Part shown: positions 15,956-28,634 of the stretch, in pieces
Position numbering within the stretch: position 1 is the first letter of the stretch
How the letters are laid out: each line of letters opens with the position of its first letter
NCBI RefSeq assembly: GCF_003491345.1
Contig: NZ_CP025512.1
Coordinates: forward strand, 1,984,001 to 2,048,000
From: Neorhizobium sp. SOG26
Lineage (GTDB): Bacteria; Pseudomonadota; Alphaproteobacteria; Rhizobiales; Rhizobiaceae
Direction: 5' to 3'
DNA length: 64,000 bases
Program-made: the position numbers and the translations under genes
The notes under the pieces: model-generated
What the model was told of the DNA's origin: nothing
Databases searched by the model: none
What the model saw: the letters and a program-made list of their open reading frames with translations, nothing else

Positions 15956-16249
15956 TTACTGCGTACAGTTCGGGTTGCCGTGCATCTCGTGAGAGTTGCT
16001 CGCGTCGCCTTGCGTGTTCGCGCTCATGTGCGACGAGCAGTCTGCCGACGGGTTGGCAGTGCCGGACGTGCTGCCGGTGGAATTCGGATCGAGCTTGCCC
16101 GGCGTACCGGGTGCCGCAGCCGTGGGATCGCTCGGTCCGTTCATGACCGGATTGCTGGACGCAGCCGCACCGCCATCATTGCCGGCCTGGGCCAGGGCGC
16201 CTCCGGCCATCATCAGAGACAGGATCGTCGTTGCAATGAGCTTCTTCAT
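15956..16249 (-). CDS. Small exported two-cysteine protein
   Basis: A 97-residue protein with a clear Sec signal peptide (MKKLIATTILSLMMAGGALAQ, given here as its first 21 residues less the last; cleavage after ALA). The mature part is low-complexity, rich in Gly, Ser, Asn and Pro, with two Cys: one in SADCSSHMS and one in the final NPNCTQ. GAGG precedes the ATG. No function is recognised. It shares its design with the product of 30153-30431, suggesting a loose family of small periplasmic or secreted proteins. Confidence 0.65.
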   Translation of the reverse strand: MKKLIATTILSLMMAGGALAQAGNDGGAAASSNPVMNGPSDPTAAAPGTPGKLDPNSTGSTSGTANPSADCSSHMSANTQGDASNSHEMHGNPNCTQ

Positions 16250-16329
16250 CGGGGCCTCGCTCCTCGTTGGTTGGCAACGATCGAACTGGCAACCACTCCC
16301 GATGTTCCTGCATCTTGAAACTTGGCGAT

Positions 16330-16584
16330 CTAGGCCATCTTCTGGAGCAGGATCTGGATTTCCGGTGACTTCGGAAGGTCCTCGTCGGGCGTCGGCTTCA
16401 GCCGCTTCCCGAACTTCGGATCCAGCCGGTACCAGTCGATCAGGGCCGATGCGACATCGGCCGCGGCTTCGTCCCGACGGTCGACGCCATTTTCTTCGCA
16501 CCAGGCGACCAGAAACTTTTCCAGCAACTCGAGATCGTCGGGAGCGAGCGGTGCTTGTGCCGGAGCCTCACCCTGCTGAATCAT
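16330..16584 (-). CDS. Conserved small protein of unknown function
   Basis: An 84-residue soluble, acidic, mostly helical protein (LAPDDLELLEKFLVAWCEENGVDRRDEAAADVASALIDWY...). It has no membrane segment or known motif. A good Shine-Dalgarno (GAGGACAAC) directly before the ATG supports translation. It may be co-transcribed with the exported protein downstream (gap ~80 bases). I do not recognise the family. Confidence 0.55.
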   Translation of the reverse strand: MIQQGEAPAQAPLAPDDLELLEKFLVAWCEENGVDRRDEAAADVASALIDWYRLDPKFGKRLKPTPDEDLPKSPEIQILLQKMA

Positions 16585-16767
16585 GTTGTCCTCACTATGC
16601 AGGCGACTGTCCCAGCTCCCGCCTCTGCCGTTACTCGATGTTAGACATCGAAGCTTGTGCAGAACTTTCTAATATAATGAGGTCGACCGCAAAACACTAA
16701 AACCTCTTCCGCATCCAACGCTTCTAACGTTTTGTTGTTCCAGCAGAAGTTACGAAAAACCGGCAGA

Positions 16768-20493
<3,726 letters not shown>

Positions 20494-20842
20494 GTGCCCG
20501 CTCCCTCATACGGCCATCGCGCTTCAGCACGACAAGCGATAAAAACACCAGTAAGGTTAACAAGGCGTTGCGCGCATGGCCTGAATACTTGCAATCCCGG
20601 CCTTGCCTGGGTCAAAAAGAGACACTTGGTCGCCTTCGACACCCGCCGCAAAGTTGCCAGCCGCCTGCTACATTTCAGCCATAATGTGGAACAGCGCGGG
20701 GGGATGGACGCGGATACTGCGATTTCGCGCTCAATTAGCTGAACAGCTGTTCAGACTACTCCTGTTTTTCTTCCATGAAACTGCCGCGTTTCAAGAGCGT
20801 TATTCCGGTTACCCTTTGAACGTCAGGGGAAAGGAAAAGATC
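20494..20842. other. Intergenic region with a perfect palindrome
   Basis: About 350 bases between the divergent kinase and exported-protein genes. I see no convincing gene. The only notable element is the perfect 16-bp palindrome at 20739-20754, listed separately; both genes' promoters must lie here. Confidence 0.6.
20739..20754. promoter_or_regulatory. Perfect 16-bp palindrome, possible operator
   Basis: CTGAACAGCTGTTCAG is identical on both strands. It lies about 90 bases before the start at 20843 and ~245 bases before the divergent kinase gene. It is the size of a dimeric-repressor site. No regulator gene adjoins it, so its binder is unknown. Confidence 0.45.
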
Positions 20843-21181
20843 ATGTCCCGCTTCAAGAAGACGATAACGTCCGGTCTGGTAGCTCTGTCCGTTGCGGGCG
20901 CCCTTGCCGCAACCGCCCCGGCTGCCCAGGCTCGCGACCGCCACCACCATCACAACAATATCCTGCCCGGCGTTGCCGCGGGGCTCGCCGGTGGCCTAAT
21001 CGGCGGCGCCATCATCGCCGGATCGCAGCGGCCGGTCTATGTCGAGCCGGAATATGAATACGCGCCGCCACCGCCGCCGCGCGTCTATTACCGCGCCGAA
21101 TATGCGCCGCGCTGCCACTACGAGTGGGTGGAGAACGAGTGGGGTGAAGCCTACCGCGCCCGCGTTTGCGCCCGATACTGA
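20843..21181 (+). CDS. Exported glycine-zipper-like protein with C-terminal Cys pair
   Basis: A 112-residue protein. A signal peptide (residues 1 to ~30, ending APAAQA) is followed by a His cluster (RDRHHHHNN), a glycine-rich hydrophobic stretch (GVAAGLAGGLIGGAIIAG) like a glycine zipper, a Tyr/Pro-rich linker and a compact end RCHYEWVENEWGEAYRARVC with two Cys that could form a disulfide. AAGGAAAAGATC precedes the ATG. Similar small periplasmic or outer-membrane proteins are common in rhizobia, without known function. A strong terminator follows. Confidence 0.75.
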   Translation: MSRFKKTITSGLVALSVAGALAATAPAAQARDRHHHHNNILPGVAAGLAGGLIGGAIIAGSQRPVYVEPEYEYAPPPPPRVYYRAEYAPRCHYEWVENEWGEAYRARVCARY

Positions 21182-21203
21182 GCAGACGACCAACAGCATC
21201 TGG

Positions 21204-21238
21204 AGAGCCCGCAGCGCGACCGCCCTGCGGGCTCTTTT
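21204..21238 (+). terminator. Intrinsic terminator after the exported-protein gene
   Basis: An 11-bp perfect stem (AGAGCCCGCAG / CTGCGGGCTCT) with a 10-base loop, followed by a short T-run, 23 bases after the stop at 21181. Confidence 0.8.
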
Positions 21239-21561
21239 GCGTCCAAAACAGGGGCGACCGGCCGCCCGCCGCACCGGCTGCGACAAAACAATCGCTTGAC
21301 ATTTGCCCGCATTGACACCAAATGCCGATCAGCTTTCACCTTCCGGCCGCCGCGTGAGCTGCCCCGCGTCCAGAGTATTATCGCGAAGAAGGAACAAGGC
21401 GCACAGATAGATCGCCCTCAACGCGAGGGTTTACGCGCTGGAAAGTTTTTCCAACTTGCAAGTTCCCATTTCACGCGGGGTTCTTGACGCCAGAGACGTC
21501 CAAGACGCTGGGACAAGCATGTCCGGCGTGTCGTCTCATGGCGCCCCGAAAGGTATTTGAC
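21239..21561 (+). other. Long upstream region of the DEAD-box helicase gene
   Basis: About 320 bases without a convincing gene. Two TTGACA/TTGACA-like hexamers occur near 21297 and 21312, without good -10 partners. A long leader is common for cold-responsive DEAD-box helicase genes, but I cannot define a fold by reading. Confidence 0.35.
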
Positions 21562-23268
21562 TTGACGAATTTCGAATCGCTTGGCGTTTCCAAGCAGATT
21601 GTCGCCACGCTGACCGCGCTTGGCATCGAAACACCGACCCCTATCCAGGCACAGGCCATTCCGCTGCTGCTCGAAGGCCGCGACCTGATCGGCCTCGCCC
21701 AGACCGGCACCGGCAAGACCGCCGCATTCGGCCTGCCTCTGGTTGAGCGCCTGCTCGCCGACAACATCCGCCCCGACAACCGCACGACCCGCTCGCTGAT
21801 CCTGGCGCCGACGCGCGAACTGGTGAACCAGATCGCTGCGAACCTCAAGAACTACATCAAGGGCCGCCCGCTGAAGGTGAACCTCGTTGTCGGCGGCGTA
21901 TCGATCAACAAGCAGCAGCTGCAGCTGGAAAAGGGTACCGACATCCTGGTTGCCACGCCCGGCCGCCTGCTTGACCTGATCAGCCGCCGCGCCATCGGCC
22001 TCACGACCGTGCGTTACCTCGTGCTCGACGAAGCCGACCAGATGCTCGACCTCGGGTTCGTGCATGACCTGCGCAAGATCGCCAAGATCGTGCCGAAGCG
22101 CCGCCAGACCATGCTGTTTTCGGCCACCATGCCGAAGGCGATTGCCGATCTGGCCTCTGAATTCCTCACCGATCCGGTGAAGATCGAAGTGACGCCTCCG
22201 GGCAAGGCTGCCGACAAGATCGAGCAGTATGTCCACTTCGTTGCCGGCAAGAACGACAAGACGCAACTGCTCAAGGATACGCTTAAGGCCAATCCGGATG
22301 GCCGCGCCATCGTCTTCCTGCGCACCAAGCACACCGCCGAAAAGCTTTACAAGCATCTCGAGCAGGTCGAGTTCAAGGTTGCCTCCATCCACGGCAACAA
22401 GAGCCAGGGCCAGCGCGAACGCGCCCTCAAGGCCTTCCGTGATGGCGACATCCGCGTTCTCGTGGCAACCGACGTTGCCGCCCGCGGCATCGACATTCCC
22501 GGCGTGACGCATGTCTTCAACTACGACCTGCCGGAAGTGCCGGACGCCTACGTCCACCGGATCGGGCGCACCGCGCGTGCGGGTCGTGAAGGTGTTGCGA
22601 TCGCCTTCTGCGCACCGGATGAAACGCTGCTGCTGCGCGACATCGAAAAGCTGATGGGCATCGAAGTGACGACCGCCTCTGGCGAGCGTCCGGAAGCCCT
22701 GAGCCGTCCGGTTCGCGGCAACAACAATCGCGGTGGCAACAAGGCTCGCGGCGGAAACCGTGGCGGCGGAAACGCGCGCCAGGGTGCCGGCCGTGGTGAA
22801 GGCGAGGGCCGTCCGCAGCGTCGCGAACGTCCGGCCCGCAAGCCGTTCTTTGCGGCAGAGGGCGCGGAAGGTGCATCGGCAGAAGCCGGTGCCCGCCCGC
22901 AGCGCCAGGAAAACCGCAATGGCGGTCGTCCGCAAGGTGATCGTCCGCAGCGCGACCAGCGCCGCAACGAGGATTTCCGCGGCCAGCGCCGTGGCGAAGA
23001 TGCACCACGTGCCGAAGCAGATAGCGATCTCGCCAGCACCTCGGACTTCCGTGGCGGCAAGAAGCAGTTCGGTCCGCGCGACGGTGCACCGAATGGCGAA
23101 GGCCGTCCGGCCCGTAGCGAACACCGCAAGCCGGCCGGCCAGGCTCGTACTGCTGCGAAGCAAGGCGAGAACCGCGGCCCGGTCCGTTTTGGCAACGACA
23201 ACCGCGCCGAAAATCGCACCGACAACCGGGGTGGCGGCTACCAGGGTCGCAAGCGCAGCCGCGCATAA
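21562..23268 (+). CDS. DEAD-box ATP-dependent RNA helicase
   Basis: A ~568-residue DEAD-box helicase of the RhlE/CsdA type. All core motifs are visible: Q motif (FESLGVSK...ETPTPIQAQAIP), AQTGTGKT (I), PTRELVNQIA (Ia), TPGRLLDL (Ib), VLDEADQML (II), FSATMP (III), and VATDVAARGIDIP with HRIGRTARAGREG (V, VI). The ~190-residue tail is low-complexity and rich in Arg, Gly, Asn and Gln (NNNRGGNKARGGNRGG), a likely RNA-binding region. The start is uncertain: TTG 21562 (MTNFESLG) has AAAGG nine bases upstream; ATG 21538 and TTG 21484 are in frame. Role presumably in RNA remodelling or ribosome assembly. Confidence 0.93.
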   Translation: MTNFESLGVSKQIVATLTALGIETPTPIQAQAIPLLLEGRDLIGLAQTGTGKTAAFGLPLVERLLADNIRPDNRTTRSLILAPTRELVNQIAANLKNYIKGRPLKVNLVVGGVSINKQQLQLEKGTDILVATPGRLLDLISRRAIGLTTVRYLVLDEADQMLDLGFVHDLRKIAKIVPKRRQTMLFSATMPKAIADLASEFLTDPVKIEVTPPGKAADKIEQYVHFVAGKNDKTQLLKDTLKANPDGRAIVFLRTKHTAEKLYKHLEQVEFKVASIHGNKSQGQRERALKAFRDGDIRVLVATDVAARGIDIPGVTHVFNYDLPEVPDAYVHRIGRTARAGREGVAIAFCAPDETLLLRDIEKLMGIEVTTASGERPEALSRPVRGNNNRGGNKARGGNRGGGNARQGAGRGEGEGRPQRRERPARKPFFAAEGAEGASAEAGARPQRQENRNGGRPQGDRPQRDQRRNEDFRGQRRGEDAPRAEADSDLASTSDFRGGKKQFGPRDGAPNGEGRPARSEHRKPAGQARTAAKQGENRGPVRFGNDNRAENRTDNRGGGYQGRKRSRA

Positions 23269-23278
23269 CCTCTTCTGA

Positions 23279-23308
23279 AAAAAAGGCCGCTTCCGAGCGG
23301 CCTTTTTT
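23279..23308. terminator. Bidirectional intrinsic terminator
   Basis: A perfect 13-bp stem (AAAAAAGGCCGCT / AGCGGCCTTTTTT) closed by the stable TCCG tetraloop, between the helicase gene and the leftward SDR gene. Confidence 0.9.
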
Positions 23309-23317
23309 GTTGCCACG

Positions 23318-24061
23318 TTATTTCACGGCGGCATTGCCGCCATCGGCATAAAGCGCCGAGCCGGCGACGAAACTTGCCATGGGGCTCGCGAGAAACAGCG
23401 CCGCGGCAGCGATCTCCTCGGGCTTGGCGATACGCTTCATCGCATGCAGGCCTGCCGCCCACTCCTTCTGCGCCGCATCCCCTGCGGCCGGTGTGTCCGT
23501 GCCGCCGGGCAGCAGCGCATTGGCCCGGATACCTTGCGCGCCATAATCCGCCGTGATGGCTTTCACCAAACCCATCAGCCCCGCCTTAGCCGCCGCGTAG
23601 GCGCCCATTCCGGGAATACCGACACTCGTTCCAACGAAGGTCGAGGTGAAGATCAAGGATCCGGAGCCGCGTTGCAACATGGCAGGTATCTGCACTGCGG
23701 CGCCGAGAAAGGCACCGGTCAGGTTTGTGGTGATGGTCTGTTGCCATTCGGGAAGCGTCACTTCCGCCAGCGGCTTCTAGGGTCCGACGGCACCCGCATT
23801 GTTGAAGGCGAGGTCGAGGCCGCCGAATTGGTTGATCGCCGCATCGACCATGCGCTTGTGAGTGTCTTCATTCCCGACATCGCCGGCGACCGCGACGACC
23901 TTGCCACGATTGGCCTCGATCTCTGCGGCAAGCGAATTTAGCGCTTCTTCACCGCGCGCATTGACCACGACGGCAGCACCTTCACGCGCGAACAACAAGG
24001 CCGTAGCGCGGCCAATCCCGCTCGAGGCGCCGGTGACGATTGCGACTTTTCCTTCCAACAT
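23318..24061 (-). pseudogene. Short-chain dehydrogenase interrupted by an in-frame amber codon
   Basis: The frame starting at 24061 encodes a normal classical SDR: Rossmann motif VAIVTGASSGIGRATALLFA, NNAG motif (LAFNNAGAVGP), then TAG at 23777-23779, then in the same frame KPLAEVTLPEWQ, the catalytic S...YxxxK region (FTSTFVGTSVGIPGMGAYAAAKAGL) and the C-terminal GSALYADGG. Without the TAG it would be a full 247-residue enzyme. The rest of the gene looks undamaged, so this is a very recent nonsense mutation, a sequencing error, or less likely a readthrough. A restart at GTG 23761 could make only a C-terminal fragment lacking the NAD(P) site. Confidence 0.82.
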
Positions 24062-24162
24062 GGGGGATCTCCTCCAAGAGTTGCCCGTGCTGGTTAAGTC
24101 CTCACCTCTCGTGCCGACACCCGTTTCGTGACCCGAAACTTGCCGGCCGCCCGGGCCCCGCC

Positions 24163-25053
24163 TCAGCCGACCGTCTCGGCTCTCGCCTTGCGGTTGACCA
24201 TGTAGACACCCGTCACCACGATCACCGTGCCGATGATCATCGGCCAGGTCAGTGGCTCGCCGAAGAGGATGACGGCCTCGATCGCCACGACGGGCGGCAT
24301 GAGGTAGATGAGCGAGGCTGCGCGCGACACCTGTCCGCGACGGATGAGCCGCAAGAGGAGTGCCACCGCCCCCATCGACAACCCGAACACCGACCAGGCC
24401 ATGGCGAGGACCGCTTCCTGCGTCCAGTCGAAGCGCAGGTCTTCAAGCAGCAGAGCCAGCGGGATGGTGACGATGAGCGCGCCCACGAATTGCAGCGACG
24501 CGATCGACAGGAGGTCGCCCTCCTGCAGATAACGCTTCTGGTAGAGCGTGCCGTAGGTGACTGACCCCATCGAGATCAGGTTGATGATGACGGGAAAGCC
24601 GAGGCCGCTCAGGCCGACGTCGAAGAGATCGAGGATCTGCGGCGAAATGGCGATGAGGATGCCGGCAAAGCCGAGCGCAAGCCCGGCTTTCTGCAGCAGC
24701 GTCAACCGCTCGGTGATGAAGAAAGGCGCGACCATGGCGGTGAGCAGTGGCTGCATTCCGGCGATGATGCCGGAAAGACCGGCGGGCACCCCCTGCCCGA
24801 TCGCATACCATACGCCGGCGAGGTAAAGCCCGTGCAGGAAGACGCCGGAGATCAGGGCATGCGCATATTGGCCGATGCTTTTCGGCCACTTCGCCCGGGC
24901 GACGACTGCGACGGCAAAAAAGGCAATGGCAGCCAGCCCATGTCGGCCCGCGAGGAATGTCAGCGGATCGGCATGTTGCGCGGCGAACTTTGCGACAATC
25001 CAGCCGGTCGACCAGAGAAGAACGAAAACGGCCGGAGCCAGACGGTCAAGCAT
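24163..25053 (-). CDS. EamA/DMT-family transporter
   Basis: A 296-residue membrane protein with about ten hydrophobic segments in two repeats, the EamA (drug/metabolite transporter) architecture. Typical segments are VLLWSTGWIVAKFAAQHADPLTF, ALISGVFLHGLYLAGVWYAI, AGMQPLLTAMVAPFFITERLTLLQKAGLALGFAGI in repeat one and IYLMPPVVAIEAVILFGEPLTWPMIIGTVIVVTGVYMV in repeat two. It is probably an inner-membrane exporter of small metabolites; the substrate is not readable. Divergent from the ATP-grasp gene cluster. Confidence 0.88.
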   Translation of the reverse strand: MLDRLAPAVFVLLWSTGWIVAKFAAQHADPLTFLAGRHGLAAIAFFAVAVVARAKWPKSIGQYAHALISGVFLHGLYLAGVWYAIGQGVPAGLSGIIAGMQPLLTAMVAPFFITERLTLLQKAGLALGFAGILIAISPQILDLFDVGLSGLGFPVIINLISMGSVTYGTLYQKRYLQEGDLLSIASLQFVGALIVTIPLALLLEDLRFDWTQEAVLAMAWSVFGLSMGAVALLLRLIRRGQVSRAASLIYLMPPVVAIEAVILFGEPLTWPMIIGTVIVVTGVYMVNRKARAETVG

Positions 25054-25327
25054 TACGGTCTTTCGGCACCTGCCAAATTCGCACGAAGCCGCTTCCTATT
25101 CCTCGATGCCTTCATGGTCAAAACAGAAAAACTGATGGTTGCGGTGAATTTCGCTTGAACAGCAACTGGCGCGCGTTTGTGCAGTTGATGCTTTCGAAAG
25201 CAGAAGGAAGGTTTGATGGCAGCACCGCCAATATCTGCACAGCGGAAGATCCTGATTTTTGCCGCCGCGTGAAAACCTCGCGGCCAACTGTGCATGCTTC
25301 TTGCATTAAAAAGGGTGTTGTACTCAA

Positions 25328-26764
25328 ATGGCAGAAAAACGAGGGAACCCGCCATTGGCATTCGATGAAATGTTAACTCCGGAAGGTCTTCCGAGAGATC
25401 CCTACAAGCAATACCACCAGTGGTATAGCAGCCAGGATGCCGCCCACCTCATTCGCAAGACCCAGGACGCCGAAAACATCTTCCGCAAGACCGGCATTAC
25501 CTTTGCGGTCTATGGGCATGCGGACAGTTCCGAAAAGCTGATCCCCTTCGACATCATCCCGCGCATCATCTCCGGTCGCGAATGGCGCAAGCTGGCGCAG
25601 GGCATCGAGCAGCGGGTTCTGGCGCTCAACGCCTTCCTCGACGACATTTACCACAAGCAGGAAATCATCAAGGCGGGACGTATTCCCCGCGAGCTGATCG
25701 AGAAGAACACAGCGTTCCTTCCGGAGATGATCGGCTTCAAACCGCCCGGCGGCGTCTACACCCATATTGTCGGCACCGATATCGTGCGCACCGGTGAAGA
25801 CCAGTTCTTCGTGCTGGAAGACAATGCCCGCACGCCATCCGGCGTCTCCTACATGCTGGAGAACCGGGAAACCATGATGCAGATGTTCCCGGAGCTCTTC
25901 ACGCTGAACAAGGTCCAGCGCGTCGAAGACTACCCGCGCCTGCTGCGCCAGTCGCTCGCGTCTTTGGCGCCGCCCGGCTGCAGGGGCCGCCCTCGTGTGG
26001 CGGTACTCACGCCCGGCATCTACAATTCCGCCTATTACGAGCATTCCTTCCTGGCCGACCAGATGGGCGTCGAACTGGTGGAAGGCTCGGATCTGCGCGT
26101 CATCGACGGGCGCGTGAAGATGCGCACCACGCAGGGCTATGAGGCGATCGACGTGCTCTACCGCCGCGTCGATGACGACTTCCTCGACCCCCTCACCTTC
26201 CGGCCGGATTCCGCGCTTGGAATCCCTGGCATCATGGATGTCTACCGCGCCGGCAACATCACCATCGCCAATGCACCGGGCACGGGTATCTCCGACGACA
26301 AGGCGATCTATTCCTACATGCCGGAGATCGTCGAGTTCTACACTGGCCGCAAGCCTCTGCTGGAAAACGTGCCGACCTGGCGCTGCTCGGAGCCGGACAG
26401 CCTCAGATATGTGCTCGATCATATCGGGGAACTGGTCATCAAGGAGGTGCACGGCTCGGGCGGCTACGGCATGCTGGTTGGCCCGACGGCGAGCAAGAAG
26501 GAGCGAACCGAGTTCGCCGAGAAGCTTGCCGCCAAGCCCGCCAACTACATTGCCCAGCCGACGCTGGCACTCTCCACCGTGCCGATCTTCGTCAACAAGG
26601 GGATCGCGCCGCGCCACGTCGACCTGCGGCCTTATGTGCTTGTTTCCGACAAGGTGAAGATCATCCCCGGCGGCTTGACCCGGGTGGCGCTGAAGGAAGG
26701 CTCGCTGGTGGTCAATTCCAGCCAGGGCGGCGGCACCAAGGACACCTGGGTTCTGGAAGATTGA
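25328..26764 (+). CDS. Circularly permuted ATP-grasp protein
   Basis: A 478-residue protein of the circularly permuted ATP-grasp family (COG2308, type 2). Segments include FDEMLTPEGLPRDPYKQYHQWY at the N-terminus, RIISGREWRKLAQGIEQRVLALNAFLDDIYH, FVLEDNARTPSGVSYMLENR, VLTPGIYNSAYYEHSFLADQMGVELVEG, VKEVHGSGGYGM-type ATP loop (VIKEVHGSGGYGMLVGP) and LRPYVLVSDKVKIIPGGLTRVAL at the end. Such enzymes are predicted amide ligases, but no substrate is established. First of a three-gene unit with the alpha-E and transglutaminase genes; AAGGGTG precedes the ATG. Confidence 0.92.
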   Translation: MAEKRGNPPLAFDEMLTPEGLPRDPYKQYHQWYSSQDAAHLIRKTQDAENIFRKTGITFAVYGHADSSEKLIPFDIIPRIISGREWRKLAQGIEQRVLALNAFLDDIYHKQEIIKAGRIPRELIEKNTAFLPEMIGFKPPGGVYTHIVGTDIVRTGEDQFFVLEDNARTPSGVSYMLENRETMMQMFPELFTLNKVQRVEDYPRLLRQSLASLAPPGCRGRPRVAVLTPGIYNSAYYEHSFLADQMGVELVEGSDLRVIDGRVKMRTTQGYEAIDVLYRRVDDDFLDPLTFRPDSALGIPGIMDVYRAGNITIANAPGTGISDDKAIYSYMPEIVEFYTGRKPLLENVPTWRCSEPDSLRYVLDHIGELVIKEVHGSGGYGMLVGPTASKKERTEFAEKLAAKPANYIAQPTLALSTVPIFVNKGIAPRHVDLRPYVLVSDKVKIIPGGLTRVALKEGSLVVNSSQGGGTKDTWVLED

Positions 26765-26779
26765 GGCTGGGGACGTAGA

Positions 26780-27721
26780 ATGCTCGGAAGAACTGCAAAC
26801 GGCCTCTACTGGATGTTCCGCTATATCGAGCGGGCCGAAAATATCGCCCGCCTGGTGGACGCGGGCCTGCGGGTTTCGCTGACGCGCGCCGGCTCCTCCG
26901 ACGAGGACTGGCATGGCGTGCTCGAAAGTGCCGGCGTGCGCGAGGCCTATGCCACGGTGCATCCGCAACTGACGGCGGCAGACGCGATCGACTACCTGCT
27001 GCGCGACACCACCAATCCGTCGAGCGTGATGTCCTGCATCGAATGGGGCCGCAACAATGCCCGCATGGTGCGCACGGCACTCACCCGCGAAACCTGGGAA
27101 GCCACCAACGAAGCCTGGATCGACCTCAAGGCACGGCTGGCGAACCGCCTGAAGGCGGCCGACCTGCCGGAATTGATCGACGTCATCAAGCATCGCTGTG
27201 GACTGATCCGTGGCGCCTTCCACGGCTCCATGCTGCGCAACGACCTCTACAACTTCTCGCGGATCGGCACCTTCATCGAGCGTGCCGACAACACCAGCCG
27301 CATCCTGGACGTCAAGTATTATGTGCTGCTGCCATCGGTGAGCCAGGTCGGCTCGGCACTCGACAACATGCAGTGGGAACAGATCCTGCGCTCTGTTTCG
27401 GCGCACCGCTCCTATGGCTGGGTTTATGACGGCGACCTGCAATCGGCCAATATCGCCGACTTCCTGATCCTGAAGATCCAGATGCCGCGTTCGCTTGCCT
27501 ACTGTTACGAGAAGATCGTCAGCAATCTCGACTACCTGGCCGACACCTATGGCGAACGGTTGAAGGCGCATGAGACAGCGGCGGCGATCCGCTCCTCACT
27601 GAAGCGCGGCTCGATTGCCGAGATCATGGACATCGGCCTCCACGAATTCCTCGAAGACTTCGTGACGCGCAATAACCAGCTCAGCGCCGAGATCACAACC
27701 GGCTACCGCTTCTACGAGTAG
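26780..27721 (+). CDS. Alpha-E domain protein (COG2307)
   Basis: A 313-residue mainly helical protein of the alpha-E (DUF403) family. The start MLGRTANGLYWMFRYIERAENIARLVDAGLRV and the later ARMVRTALTRETWEATNE, FSRIGTFIERADNTSRILDVKYYVLLP are typical. It follows the ATP-grasp gene by 15 bases and almost always accompanies it in genomes, which suggests one complex or pathway. Biochemistry is unknown; predicted peptide or protein modification comes from comparative genomics. Confidence 0.92.
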   Translation: MLGRTANGLYWMFRYIERAENIARLVDAGLRVSLTRAGSSDEDWHGVLESAGVREAYATVHPQLTAADAIDYLLRDTTNPSSVMSCIEWGRNNARMVRTALTRETWEATNEAWIDLKARLANRLKAADLPELIDVIKHRCGLIRGAFHGSMLRNDLYNFSRIGTFIERADNTSRILDVKYYVLLPSVSQVGSALDNMQWEQILRSVSAHRSYGWVYDGDLQSANIADFLILKIQMPRSLAYCYEKIVSNLDYLADTYGERLKAHETAAAIRSSLKRGSIAEIMDIGLHEFLEDFVTRNNQLSAEITTGYRFYE

Positions 27722-27731
27722 GATGATGCCG

Positions 27732-28574
27732 ATGCGGCTGAAGATTTCCCATACGACCGAATATCTATATGACGCGCCGGTGCCTTATTCCCTGCAGCGG
27801 CTGCGACTGACACCCTTGAGCGGCCCGACGCAGAAGGTGCTGAACTGGGCGGTTTCCGTGGATGGCGCCAAGGTGGAAGCAGGTTACGCCGACCAGTACG
27901 GCAACCGTGTCGAACTTGTTTCGATCGAAGGCACCGAACATACGATCCGGATCACCGCTTTCGGCGAGATCGAGACGGAAGATCGCGCCGGCGTTTTCGG
28001 ACCGCACCAGGGTTTCTGCCCGCTCTGGCTTTTCCTGCGCGAAACGCCGCTCACTACGCCCGGACCGCTGGTCGAGGCATTGGCGAAGAGCGTCCACGGC
28101 GACAGCGAACTTGCCCAGATGCATGCGCTGATGGAGGCGATCCACGACGGCGTCGCCTACACCCCCGGCACGACCACGACCGAAACGACCGCGGAAGAGG
28201 CACTGGCGACAAAATCCGGCGTCTGCCAGGACCATGCGCACATCTTCATCGCGGCAGCCAGGGTGCTGGGCATCTCGGCACGCTATATTTCCGGTTACCT
28301 GATGATGGAGGACCGGGAGGACCAGGTCGCCACACATGCCTGGGCGGAAGTGCATCTGCCGGGCCTGGGCTGGGTGGGTTTTGATGCGGCCAACAAGATC
28401 TGCCCGGACGACCGTTACGTGCGGATCGCGTCGGGCCTCTGCTACCGCGATTGCGCACCGGTTTCCGGATTGCGGATTGGCCGAGCGGAGGAAGGCTTGA
28501 AGGTGTCGCTGACGGTGGCCGCGACACAGACGCAATCGCAGAGCCAGAACGGGCAAAGCCAGAGCCAGGGGTAA
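27732..28574 (+). CDS. Transglutaminase-like cysteine protease (COG1305)
   Basis: A ~280-residue protein with the N-terminal beta domain (KISHTTEYLYDAPVPYSLQRLRLTPLSG) and a transglutaminase-like catalytic core. The catalytic Cys is in ATKSGVCQDHAHIFIAAARVLGISARYISGYL, the His in THAWAEVHLPGLGWVGFDAAN and the Asp at its end. ATG 27732 is preferred because AGGA lies eight bases upstream; ATGs at 27723 and 27726 are alternatives. The last residues are a Gln/Ser-rich repeat. With ATP-grasp and alpha-E it forms the conserved triad; it may cleave what the ATP-grasp enzyme joins, which is inference. Confidence 0.9.
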   Translation: MRLKISHTTEYLYDAPVPYSLQRLRLTPLSGPTQKVLNWAVSVDGAKVEAGYADQYGNRVELVSIEGTEHTIRITAFGEIETEDRAGVFGPHQGFCPLWLFLRETPLTTPGPLVEALAKSVHGDSELAQMHALMEAIHDGVAYTPGTTTTETTAEEALATKSGVCQDHAHIFIAAARVLGISARYISGYLMMEDREDQVATHAWAEVHLPGLGWVGFDAANKICPDDRYVRIASGLCYRDCAPVSGLRIGRAEEGLKVSLTVAATQTQSQSQNGQSQSQG

Positions 28575-28634
28575 CTCAGGCAAGCTCGGCGCCACCTCGG
28601 CATGGTTATGTGTTACCATGTGAGCGAGGTGACC

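Noticed and set aside
22681..23268. Repetitive Arg/Gly/Asn codons as a tandem DNA repeat or CRISPR-like array
   Set aside because: The repeats are irregular and in frame with the helicase; they encode a low-complexity tail.
21418..23316. 632-codon minus-strand open frame opposite the helicase
   Set aside because: An artefact of the repetitive Arg/Gly-rich helicase tail; product is low-complexity and lacks motifs.
25373..27571. 732-codon minus-strand open frame
   Set aside because: It lies wholly opposite the ATP-grasp and alpha-E genes, which have recognisable families and ribosome-binding sites. Its product shows the shadow composition of antisense GC-rich DNA.
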